A stretch of 7,850 bases of DNA. It comes from Deltaproteobacteria bacterium (GTDB lineage: Bacteria; JAUYMQ01). A program made the position numbers and the translations under genes. The notes below the pieces were generated by a model. It searched no databases and was not told where the DNA came from. It saw nothing but the letters and a program-made list of their open reading frames with translations. Position 1 is the first letter of the stretch. Each line of letters begins with the position of its first letter. The stretch is from assembly GCA_030698575.1 (NCBI GenBank), contig JAUYMQ010000539.1, positions 1-7,850 of the forward strand, written 5' to 3'. Positions 1 to 5,926 of the stretch are shown here, piece by piece.

Positions 1-112
1 TCTACTCGTTCGCTCCGAAAATAGCCCAATACGTACCGGAAATACCGATTCAGCCTTTCGGTGTAAACATCACGTGCCCGAGACCCCGCGGAGTGGGCCG
101 TAGCATGTTCAA

Positions 113-132
113 CTCGCCGACATGTCGGAGAG
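113..132. promoter_or_regulatory. Long palindrome, candidate operator
   Basis: A perfect 12-base palindrome CCGACATGTCGG (117-128) is extended by CTC on the left and GAG on the right across one G/A mismatch, giving 18 of 20 symmetric positions. There is no loop, so dimeric regulator binding is more likely than an RNA hairpin. It lies in the AT-richer stretch outside the operon and far from the operon's own promoter, so it would serve an unseen neighbouring gene, if anything. No clear -35/-10 pair was recognised beside it. Confidence 0.4.
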
Positions 133-220
133 AATCAATAGAGAGCTTTGTTGCAAGGAGGGTTATCACTGGTGCTAATCTTCGGTACGAATCGGCATAA
201 TTTTCGAGCGAATCCTTGTA

Positions 221-282
221 CCGCGGGTCACGGGGCTTATACCCTCGCTGCCCCGTCCACCGCGGGACTGAAGATCAGTCCC
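221..282. repeat. Tandem stem-loops in the intergenic region
   Basis: Two inverted repeats follow one another. The first pairs CCGCGG (221-226) with CCGCGG (260-265) and ACGGGGC (230-236) with GCCCCGT (250-256), separated by a 3x3 internal loop and closed by a 13-base loop. The second is a perfect seven-base stem, GGGACTG (264-270) with CAGTCCC (276-282), and a five-base loop AAGAT. They share two bases, so the two would compete slightly. A further small inverted repeat, GGCCTG/CAGGCC, lies at 298-310. No T-run follows on either strand, so these are not classic intrinsic terminators, and no known structured RNA was recognised. Confidence 0.45.
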
Positions 283-337
283 AAGAGTCCTCAACGTGGC
301 CTGTCAGGCCGATGCCGTGGCCAGTCTCACACGGGCA

Positions 338-579
338 CATCCTTATAAGGTGAAGGACAGTTGGTACCGGAGGAGTCTCACCGAGGGCAGGACCCTGATC
401 GCACGGACGACGCGCGGATCAAAGCTGGATGCAAACAGTATTCCGCGGACCTTGGTGGCGGACGTGGAGAGAGATCCGATCTACGCCAGGAGTTGGCCGA
501 GGGCCGCATCCTTGGCCTTCCCCGCTTTGAACTCAGTCACCATGAGGACATTACCGGAATCTACTGGCAGCGGAGCGAC
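338..579 (+). pseudogene. Possible frameshifted remnant of a Mut7-C (PIN-like RNase) gene
   Basis: Two plus-strand frames carry, in order, pieces that resemble the Mut7-C family. In the first (338-475) residues read YRRSLTEGRTLIARTTR, comparable with the family pattern 'RALAEGRtLLTRdtr', then TLVADVERD. The second frame, one base off, takes over near 475 with SDLRQELAEGRILGLPRFELS, comparable with 'eQLrevL...lgL...f.LSRC', and then TGIYWQRSD (553-579), comparable with the terminal 'CGrIYWrGSH' motif. The usual CxxC and Cys residues between these blocks are absent and about 60 residues are missing. No start or intact frame exists. The 3' end runs toward the convergent hyfI-like gene. I identified this by eye from short motifs and it may be chance; the adjacent DNA is not recognisably coding. 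Confidence 0.3.
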
Positions 580-633
580 GCGCCCTGCGTCGGGGCGAAT
601 GAGCTGGACGCCCGGGATTGGGCACGGCGGCGG

Positions 634-1395
634 CTACACTTTCTCGCCGAGCCTGCCGAGCAGCCGCAGCAACCCGTCCAGGATCGTGAGGGGATGGGGT
701 GGGTGGCCCGGGACGTACAGATCGACCGGAATGTCTCCGGGCACGCCGTCGAGGACGTCCGGGCTCCCGCGGTAGAGGCCGCCGGAGATCGCCTCGGTTC
801 CCACCGCGATTACTATCTTCGGCGTGGGAATCGCCTCGTACGTCTTGCGAAGCGCCAGCGCCATGTTCCTGGAGACCGGACCCGTGACCACCATCCCATC
901 CGCGTGCCGGGGCGACGCCACGAACTGGACGCCGAAGCGGGAGAGATCGAAGACCACGTTGCCGAGCGCCGCGATCTCCGCCTCGCTCGCGCCGGCGCCT
1001 CCCGCGGACACCTGCCTGAGCCGGAGGGACCTCCCGAAGATCCGCCTCATCCCTTTTTCGAGACGCGCCACTCCGGGGATCTCGTTCCCCGTGATCACGA
1101 GCGATGCGCGCTCCGTCGACGCCAGCCGATGATCCCGAGTGTAGGTGATCGCGCCCTCCGGACACGCCTCCGTGCAGCCAGGGCAAAAGACGCAGCGGCC
1201 CAGGTCGATGCGCAGCGGATCGCGCGCGATGGCCCCGGTGGGGCAGGCCTCAACGCAGGCGTTGCAACCCGCCACACAGCGCTCCGGCGCGATAGCCGGC
1301 CTGCCGCGGAAACACTCGGGAAGAGCCTCCGCCGCGGCTTCGAGGTCGATCGTGCGCCTGCCCTGTCGCAGGCGGGTCCAGATCAGGCCCGGCAT
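634..1395 (-). CDS. hyfI: Ferredoxin/HyfI-like (NuoB-type) fusion subunit lacking all proximal-cluster cysteines
   Basis: This 253-residue soluble subunit has two parts. Residues 38-84 form a two-cluster ferredoxin: Cys40, 44, 47, 51-Pro (first spacing CxxxC rather than CxxC) and Cys68, 71, 74, 78-Pro. Residues about 122-246 form a NuoB/HycG/HyfI domain, clear from DLSRFGVQFVASPRHADGMVVTGPVSRNM (150-178), TYEAIPTPKIVIAVG (185-199) and PVDLYVPGHPPHP (223-235). In homologues the proximal cluster is held by GSCNGCE, GDCAINGG and PGCPP. Here these are GGAGASE (132-138), GTEAISGG (199-206) and PGHPP (229-233), so all four ligands are replaced, by Ala134, Ser137, Glu201 and His231, while the framework is kept. 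The ATG at 1395 follows the hyfG-like stop after 10 bases, with GAGG eight bases upstream. It is the last gene of the operon. The fusion may replace separate HyfH and HyfI proteins. Confidence 0.92.
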   Translation of the reverse strand: MPGLIWTRLRQGRRTIDLEAAAEALPECFRGRPAIAPERCVAGCNACVEACPTGAIARDPLRIDLGRCVFCPGCTEACPEGAITYTRDHRLASTERASLVITGNEIPGVARLEKGMRRIFGRSLRLRQVSAGGAGASEAEIAALGNVVFDLSRFGVQFVASPRHADGMVVTGPVSRNMALALRKTYEAIPTPKIVIAVGTEAISGGLYRGSPDVLDGVPGDIPVDLYVPGHPPHPLTILDGLLRLLGRLGEKV

Positions 1396-1405
1396 GGTTG
1401 GCGCC

Positions 1406-2902
1406 TCATCGATCGTGCCCTGCGTAGGAGAGGTTGAAACTCTTGTTGCAGAGGGGGAAGTCGGAAATCTGCCCCCCCCGCATGGCAACGGCCAGCGCGA
1501 ACCAGTTGTGAAAGGACGGGTCCACCACGCGGTAAACCGCGAGGCTCCCCTCCGGGTCCGTGGCGGCCAGGTGCGCCGTCTCGCCGCGCCAGCCCTCCAC
1601 GAGCGTGATCACCAGGGCGTCTGGCCGTAGTGGCCCCGGCGGCTCCAGGAGGGGGCCGCCCGGGAGCTGATCGATCTCCTCGGCAAGGAACGCGAGCGAT
1701 CTGCTCGCTTCGAGCCGGCGAACCATCGCACGGGCCATCACGTCGCCTTCCCGGGCGGTGGTCACCGCGATGTGGGCGAACCGGTAGAGCCCCGAGGGGT
1801 GATCAGCGCGCGCGTCACGGCTGCATCCGCTTGCGCGCGCCGCCGGTCCGACGACGCCCAACAGATCCGCGTCCTGTCCGGAGAGGACCCCCGTGCGCTC
1901 GAAGCGCGAGAGCACGGAGGGTTCCGAGAAAGCGAGGTCGCACACCTCTTCGAGATCGCGGGTGGCGGCCCCGATCCGCCTCGCGAAGTCCGCACGGAGG
2001 CGATCGTCCAGATCGAATCGAACGCCCCCCGGCACGATCAGCCCGCGGCCGAGCCGGTTCCCGGACAGCTCGAGAAGCAGATTCAGGAAGTCCCCCCGGA
2101 TGCGTCCGAGCCAGGCGGCACCCGGCAGGTACCCCACGTCGCCGCAGAGCGCGCCCAGATCGCCCGCGTGAGAGGCCAGGCGTTCCAGCTCCAGGGCCAG
2201 AGCTCTGATCGCTTGCGCCCGCGGCGGCGCCTCCACCCCCGAGAGCCCCTCGATAGCTTCAACGTGGGCGGTCGCGTGGGACACCGAAGCGTCGCCCGCG
2301 ATGGACTCGGCGAGCGCGAGCCGCCGGGCGGGACTTGCGGAGACCATGAGCGCCTCCACCCCCCGGCGCTGGTAGCCCAGGTGAATCTCGAGGTGAATCA
2401 CTTCTTCGCCGGCGCACTGGAACCGGAAGTGACCCGGCTCGATGATCCCCGCGTGCACTGGGCCCACCGCGACCTCGTGCACACCATCTCCCTCCACGCG
2501 GAAGAAAGTCCCGGTGGCGACGCCGGTCGCGCCCTCAGGGTCCTCATGGCGAAGGAGCGGCTTGAGCCAGGGGTGCCCCGCGGGCCGCGGTCCTTGCTGC
2601 TCGAAGATCTCCCGCTCGAAGGCCTGCGCGCCGGGGATCACCGGCGTCAGGGACGTGAATTCCCCGTCCGCCGGCACCCGCGTCCGGTGGATCGCCAGCC
2701 GTCCTCTCCGGTCGAAGGATAGGATCGCGACGAGCGTGCGCGCGCCCGGCCCCTCGGGCCAGGCAAAGAGTCCAACCAAGCGACCGCCGCGTCCGTGCTC
2801 CCCGAGCACCGCCTCCCGCCACGCCGCAGGCGATGCAGACGTCACCTCCCCCATCGTCCAGGGCTGCCCCGCCCGGCCCGGCTCGGCCTTCACCGAGGTC
2901 AC
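1406..2902 (-). CDS. hyfG: HyfG/HycE-like large subunit (NuoC-NuoD fusion) lacking the [NiFe] cysteines
   Basis: This 498-residue protein joins a NuoC-like N-terminal domain (about 25-120; SLTPVIPGAQAFEREI then GHPWLKPLLRHED) to a NuoD/[NiFe] large-subunit-like domain. Conserved blocks are GPVHAGIIEPGHFRF (147-161), HLGYQRRGVEAL (174-185), SHATAHVEAIEG (208-219), ELERLASHAGDLG and the C-terminal DPSFHNW. In hydrogenases the first ligand pair sits in ERVCGICGFAHS. Here the matching stretch is ESIAGDASVSHA (199-210), with Ala202 and Ala205. The C-terminal pair sits in DPCxxC. Here it is NLSYAGHDR (490-498), with Ser492 and Gly495. Cys485 in FPLCNKSFNLSY is not at a ligand position; I recall a similar tail in Ehr proteins. 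The protein should therefore not bind [NiFe] and should not be a hydrogenase. The GTG start is chosen for its GGAGG six bases upstream and its GTGA overlap; an ATG at 2854 is the alternative. Confidence 0.93.
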   Translation of the reverse strand: MTSVKAEPGRAGQPWTMGEVTSASPAAWREAVLGEHGRGGRLVGLFAWPEGPGARTLVAILSFDRRGRLAIHRTRVPADGEFTSLTPVIPGAQAFEREIFEQQGPRPAGHPWLKPLLRHEDPEGATGVATGTFFRVEGDGVHEVAVGPVHAGIIEPGHFRFQCAGEEVIHLEIHLGYQRRGVEALMVSASPARRLALAESIAGDASVSHATAHVEAIEGLSGVEAPPRAQAIRALALELERLASHAGDLGALCGDVGYLPGAAWLGRIRGDFLNLLLELSGNRLGRGLIVPGGVRFDLDDRLRADFARRIGAATRDLEEVCDLAFSEPSVLSRFERTGVLSGQDADLLGVVGPAARASGCSRDARADHPSGLYRFAHIAVTTAREGDVMARAMVRRLEASRSLAFLAEEIDQLPGGPLLEPPGPLRPDALVITLVEGWRGETAHLAATDPEGSLAVYRVVDPSFHNWFALAVAMRGGQISDFPLCNKSFNLSYAGHDR

Positions 2903-4362
2903 GGTGAGCCTCCGAGCAACGCAGCCGCACTCCGCAGGATCGTGTCCAGGGAATGGGGCACGTGCAGGCCGAGCATCAGCACCAGCGCCAGGAGCGCCGC
3001 GGGCGGGCCCAGCGCGAGAAACCGATGCGCCGACGACCGCCGCCCCATCACGACCGGGCAGTCCGCGTCTTCCCCCTGGAGCATCGGGAAGATCGCCCGG
3101 GCCATGGCCACGAAACCGATCCCGATCAGCGCGATGAACGCGGCGCCGATCCAGGGTGCGCTCCCCCGCATGGCATCGAGGAAGATCGTCAGCTCGCTCA
3201 CGAAGAACCCGAAAGGCGGCGCCCCTCCCATCGCGAAGATCCCCACTCCAAGGAGCGCGGCAGTGAGGGGTATGCGCCGCGCCGCGCCCCGGACCCCTGC
3301 CTGCGACGTCGTCCCGTAGGCCCGGAGCACGTTGCCGGACAGGAGAAAGAGCGCGCACTTCGCCAGCCCGTGGTTCACGAGCTGCAGCAGCCCCCCGTAA
3401 GTCGCCGCCCCCCCGATCCCAATCCCGACGGCGATGATCCCCATGTTCTCGACCGAGGAGTAAGCAAGCAGACGCTTGTAGTCCCGCTGTCCCCAGAGCG
3501 AGGCGGCCCCGAAGAACAGGGAGCTGAACCCGAGGACGAGCATCATCCGGCCCGAAACGGCGGCATGCCCCGAAGCCGTGTCAATGGCGTAGAAGCGCAG
3601 GATCCCCAGCAGCGCGCAGTTCAGGAGCGCGCCGGATAGCAGCCCCGAGACCGGCGAGGGGGACTGCCCGTGGGCGTCCGGCAGCCAGGTGTGCAGCGGC
3701 GCGAGACCCATCTTGGTTCCGTACCCCACGAGGGCGAGCGCAAAGGCCGCCCGCAGCCACGCCGGATGCAGCGTGGGCGCGGCCTGGAGCAGCGCGTCGA
3801 TGCCCAGACCGGGGCCCCGCCCGTCCGGCCCTGCGGCCGCCACGCCGAGGAAGAACGTCCCGAGGAGCGCGAGCGCGATCCCCACTGAACAGATGAGCAG
3901 GTACTTCCAGGCCGCCTCCAGAGATCCGGGACGCCGGTAGAAGTAGATGAGCGGCGCACTGGCCAGCGTGGTCGCCTCTACGGAAGCCCAGAGAAGGCCG
4001 AGGTGACGGCTCAGGGCCACAAGGGACATCGCCGTCAGAAAGGCCAGCAGCAGTGGGACGTAACGCAGCGGGGACGAGGGCACGTCGTGCGTCCCCTCCG
4101 TCAGGTAGGGAATGCTGTAGAGAGCCGAGGCCAGGAAGATGATGGACGCGAGCGTGAGAACGAGTAGCCCCAGCGCATCGAGCCCCAGCAGCGCGCCGGG
4201 GGTGGGCAGCGGAAGATGGAGCCAGAGGCTTCCCACCACGGCGACATGTCCCAGCGCTGCGCCCAGGAGAAGCACGAGCTGGGCGCGAACGCTGCGGGAG
4301 AGCCACGCCGCGAAACCCGCGGCGGCGGGCAGCAGGACCAGGAGCGCGATCTGCGGGCTCAT
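2899..4362 (-). CDS. hyfF: HyfF-like antiporter subunit
   Basis: This 487-residue membrane protein is the second NuoN/MrpD/HyfF-type antiporter homologue of the complex. Visible landmarks are Glu129 in WASVEATTLASAPLIYFYR, Lys217 in YGTKMGLAPLHTWLPDAHGQSPSPVSG (214-240), LLNCALLGILR (246-256), DYKRLLAYSSVENMGII (294-310) with Glu305, His331 and Lys335 in NHGLAKCALF, and GGAPPFGFFVSE (379-390). The loss of the second central Lys, replaced by Asn248, is normal for HyfF, so the channel set looks functional. The ATG at 4362 overlaps the hyfE-like stop as ATGA. A short GC-rich inverted repeat (4365-4377) covers the presumed ribosome binding site. The C-terminus ends with a GTGA overlap into the hyfG-like gene. 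NuoN-like and HyfF-like proteins are hard to separate, but the HyfE neighbour supports HyfF. Confidence 0.93.
   Translation of the reverse strand: MSPQIALLVLLPAAAGFAAWLSRSVRAQLVLLLGAALGHVAVVGSLWLHLPLPTPGALLGLDALGLLVLTLASIIFLASALYSIPYLTEGTHDVPSSPLRYVPLLLAFLTAMSLVALSRHLGLLWASVEATTLASAPLIYFYRRPGSLEAAWKYLLICSVGIALALLGTFFLGVAAAGPDGRGPGLGIDALLQAAPTLHPAWLRAAFALALVGYGTKMGLAPLHTWLPDAHGQSPSPVSGLLSGALLNCALLGILRFYAIDTASGHAAVSGRMMLVLGFSSLFFGAASLWGQRDYKRLLAYSSVENMGIIAVGIGIGGAATYGGLLQLVNHGLAKCALFLLSGNVLRAYGTTSQAGVRGAARRIPLTAALLGVGIFAMGGAPPFGFFVSELTIFLDAMRGSAPWIGAAFIALIGIGFVAMARAIFPMLQGEDADCPVVMGRRSSAHRFLALGPPAALLALVLMLGLHVPHSLDTILRSAAALLGGSP
2909..2913 (-). promoter_or_regulatory. Ribosome binding site of the hyfG-like gene
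   Basis: A perfect GGAGG on the minus strand lies six bases before the GTG at 2902, inside the last codons of the hyfF-like gene. It decides in favour of the GTG over the ATG at 2854 and supports translational coupling through the GTGA overlap. Confidence 0.75.
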
Positions 4363-5015
4363 TCGGGGAGGCTCCCCATCGCGTCCGTGTCCAGGTGATC
4401 GAACGTCCGGCTGATATGGTGAATCGCGATTCCCATGACGAACACGCCGACGAGGACGTCGAGCAGCACCGTGAGTTCGACGAGGACCGGCTGGGCCTGC
4501 GCCAGGGTGAGGCCGAAGACGAACACGCCGTTCTCGAGCGCCAGGTAGCCGACCACCTGAGTGATGGCCTTGCGGCGGCCGACCACGAGGAGAAATCCCA
4601 GTAGCACATTCGAGATCGCGGACGGCACCAGGAGATCCGATCCCACGGGGAAGGGCAGCGTCATCTGCCTTCCCAGCCAGAAGGCCAGCCCAACCAGCGC
4701 CGCTGCAAGCAAAATGGACCCGTGCAGGCTGACCATGGGTTCCACTTCGCGCCGCACGCCCGCCTCGCGGATCGAACGCAGGAGCAGCCTCGGGATGGCC
4801 ACCGCCTTGATGGCAATCGCCCCGCCGGAAAGCGTGATGACGTGCAAACTCAGGGGGACGATCCCGTGCGTCCACTCGAGCGCGATGGGGAGTATCCCGA
4901 GCACGATTCCCTGCAGGGCGCTGGCCCGCACACAAGCCTGCAGGCGGCTTGTCGAAACCATGTACAGGCCCACGAGGATCAGTAGCCCGAGCAGCAGATC
5001 GGGGATGTCGCTCAT
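4359..5015 (-). CDS. hyfE: HyfE-like (NuoK-related) membrane subunit
   Basis: This 218-residue hydrophobic protein is close to the length of E. coli HyfE. The C-terminal half resembles NuoK: GYLALENGVFVFG (156-168) holds a buried Glu161, and LVELTVLLDVLVGVFVMG (178-195) carries Glu180 and Asp186, positions expected to take part in proton transfer. The N-terminal half has the HyfE-type block ending SRLQACVRASALQG (23-36) and Lys70 in AIAIKAVAIP. About six to seven membrane helices are likely. The ATG at 5015 lies in an ATGA overlap with the hyfC-like stop, with a G-rich CGGGGGG run just upstream as a possible ribosome binding site. The sequence reads onward to the next ATGA junction at 4359-4362. 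The family assignment rests on the NuoK-like motif, the length and the position in the operon. Confidence 0.92.
   Translation of the reverse strand: MSDIPDLLLGLLILVGLYMVSTSRLQACVRASALQGIVLGILPIALEWTHGIVPLSLHVITLSGGAIAIKAVAIPRLLLRSIREAGVRREVEPMVSLHGSILLAAALVGLAFWLGRQMTLPFPVGSDLLVPSAISNVLLGFLLVVGRRKAITQVVGYLALENGVFVFGLTLAQAQPVLVELTVLLDVLVGVFVMGIAIHHISRTFDHLDTDAMGSLPE
4365..4377 (-). promoter_or_regulatory. Small inverted repeat over the hyfF-like ribosome binding region
   Basis: GGGGAG and CTCCCC are perfectly complementary around one central base, so in RNA at least five G-C-rich pairs could form with a three-base loop. The element lies two bases before the ATG at 4362 and contains the only GGAG-like sequence there, so folding could hide the site unless ribosomes from the hyfE-like gene open it. 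It also codes for the end of the hyfE-like protein, so the symmetry may be accidental. Confidence 0.3.
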
Positions 5016-5926
5016 GCCGCCCCCCGGGTGAACATCGTCGTGGCAAGGGCAACCGCGCCCAGCGCCGAGGCGCCGATGAGGAACTGCTTCACGCGCGGAA
5101 GCCTGAGCCGCGCCGTGACCGATTCGACGAGCCCCACTATGCAGGCCACCCCCAGCGCGCCCGCGGCCAGGGCCACGGGACGGCCGGCCAGGCCCGGCAC
5201 GGCGACGGCAGCCAGCAGCGTGGAGGTGATGAAGAGCTTCACCGCCGAGGCATATTCGATCATCGCGAGATCGGGCCCCGAGTGATCCAGGACCATGACC
5301 TCGTGCACCATGGTCAGTTCGAGATGCGTGGCGGGATCGTCTATGGGGATGCGGGCGTTCTCGGCGAGCAGCACGGCGCTCAGCGCCGCCGCCGACAGAA
5401 GGATAGCTGGAAGGACGGCCCGCGGTGCGTCGAGTCCGCCCAGGATCTCCGAGAGCGAAAGTTGCCCGGTGGTCACGGCCAGCGTGGCGAGCGCAAGGAA
5501 CAGCGCCGGTTCCGCGAGCGCGCTGAAGGCCGCCTCGCGGCTCGCTCCCATGCCCTCGAAGCTGCTCCCCGTGTCCAGCGCCGCTGCCATCGTGAAGAAG
5601 CGGCCGAGCGCGAGCAGGTACGCGAAGAGGACCAGGTCGCCTTCGAAGGACATCGGCGCGCGCACCGAGGCCAGGGGGAGCAGAAGCCCGGCCGTGAACA
5701 CGGAGGCCAGCGAGACGGCGGGCCCCGCCACGAAGACCCAGGTAACCGTCCGGCTGTAGACGGCGCCCTTGCGGAGCAGCCGTGCGATATCCCGGTAGGG
5801 CTGCAACAGCGGCGGCCCCGTGCGGCCCGCCATCCACGCCTTGATCCGCCCGATCACGCCCATAAGGAGCGGCGGGAGCGTGACGAGCAGGAGGACATGG
5901 ACCACGCCCGCGGCCAGCGAATTCAT
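5012..5926 (-). CDS. hyfC: HyfC/HycD-like (NuoH-type) membrane-anchor subunit
   Basis: This 304-residue membrane protein belongs to the NuoH/HycD/HyfC family, which joins the peripheral arm to the antiporter-like subunits and lines the quinone-like cavity. Its length is normal for the family. Signature blocks are intact: GRIKAWMAGRTGPPLLQPYRD (26-46), KGAVYS (53-58), the acidic loop ALDTGSSFEGMGASREAAFS (117-135), AEP (138-140), and AENARIPIDDPATHLELTMVHE (188-209) followed by LDHSGPDLAMIEYAS. The Glu, Asp and Arg residues linked in complex I to coupling between quinone site and proton path are therefore kept. The ATG at 5926 overlaps the preceding stop as ATGA, with an AGGTG a few bases upstream, and the gene's own stop overlaps the next ATG in the same way. 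Nothing suggests decay. Confidence 0.95.
   Translation of the reverse strand: MNSLAAGVVHVLLLVTLPPLLMGVIGRIKAWMAGRTGPPLLQPYRDIARLLRKGAVYSRTVTWVFVAGPAVSLASVFTAGLLLPLASVRAPMSFEGDLVLFAYLLALGRFFTMAAALDTGSSFEGMGASREAAFSALAEPALFLALATLAVTTGQLSLSEILGGLDAPRAVLPAILLSAAALSAVLLAENARIPIDDPATHLELTMVHEVMVLDHSGPDLAMIEYASAVKLFITSTLLAAVAVPGLAGRPVALAAGALGVACIVGLVESVTARLRLPRVKQFLIGASALGAVALATTMFTRGAA

Larger units (their letters stand above)
1..633. other. Region downstream of the operon with no confident gene
   Basis: By hand count, bases 1-240 are about 52% GC, against roughly 70% in a sampled coding line, which suggests non-coding or foreign DNA. Short open stretches touch the left edge on both strands (plus frame from base 3 to about 198; minus frame from about 135 leftward), but neither has a convincing start with a ribosome binding site or a recognisable product. 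A plus-strand GTG at 172 has an AAGGAGG nine bases before it and would encode 58 residues ending at 348, with no recognised family. The palindrome, stem-loops and possible Mut7-C remnant described separately lie here. No intrinsic terminator with a U-run was found for the operon. The best hairpin beyond the hyfI-like stop is CGACGC/GCGTCG (576-592, five-base loop), which has no T-run. Confidence 0.6.

Noticed and set aside
2-135. Minus-strand open stretch reading toward the left edge, with residues such as VYTERLNRYFRYVLGYF
   Set aside because: It looks protein-like but has no plausible start codon with a ribosome binding site after the upstream stop, and no family was recognised.
172-348. 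Plus-strand GTG small frame of 58 codons with an AAGGAGG nine bases upstream
   Set aside because: The ribosome binding site is good but the product is unrecognised and passes through two strong inverted repeats; left as a possibility in the intergenic entry.
576-592. Hairpin CGACGC/GCGTCG about 40 bases after the last stop of the operon, considered as its terminator
   Set aside because: It has only six base pairs and no T-run on the minus strand, so an intrinsic terminator is not supported.
361-1437. Long plus-strand open frame of 358 codons opposite the hyfI-like gene
   Set aside because: Most of it is antisense to a clearly conserved gene; the product is Arg-rich and low in complexity, as expected for a shadow in high-GC DNA. 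Only its first 70 or so codons are considered, as part of the possible Mut7-C remnant.
1406-2902. Reading the operon as a genuine hydrogenase-4 or formate hydrogenlyase
   Set aside because: The large subunit lacks every [NiFe] cysteine and the small subunit lacks the proximal cluster ligands, so hydrogenase activity is not credible.
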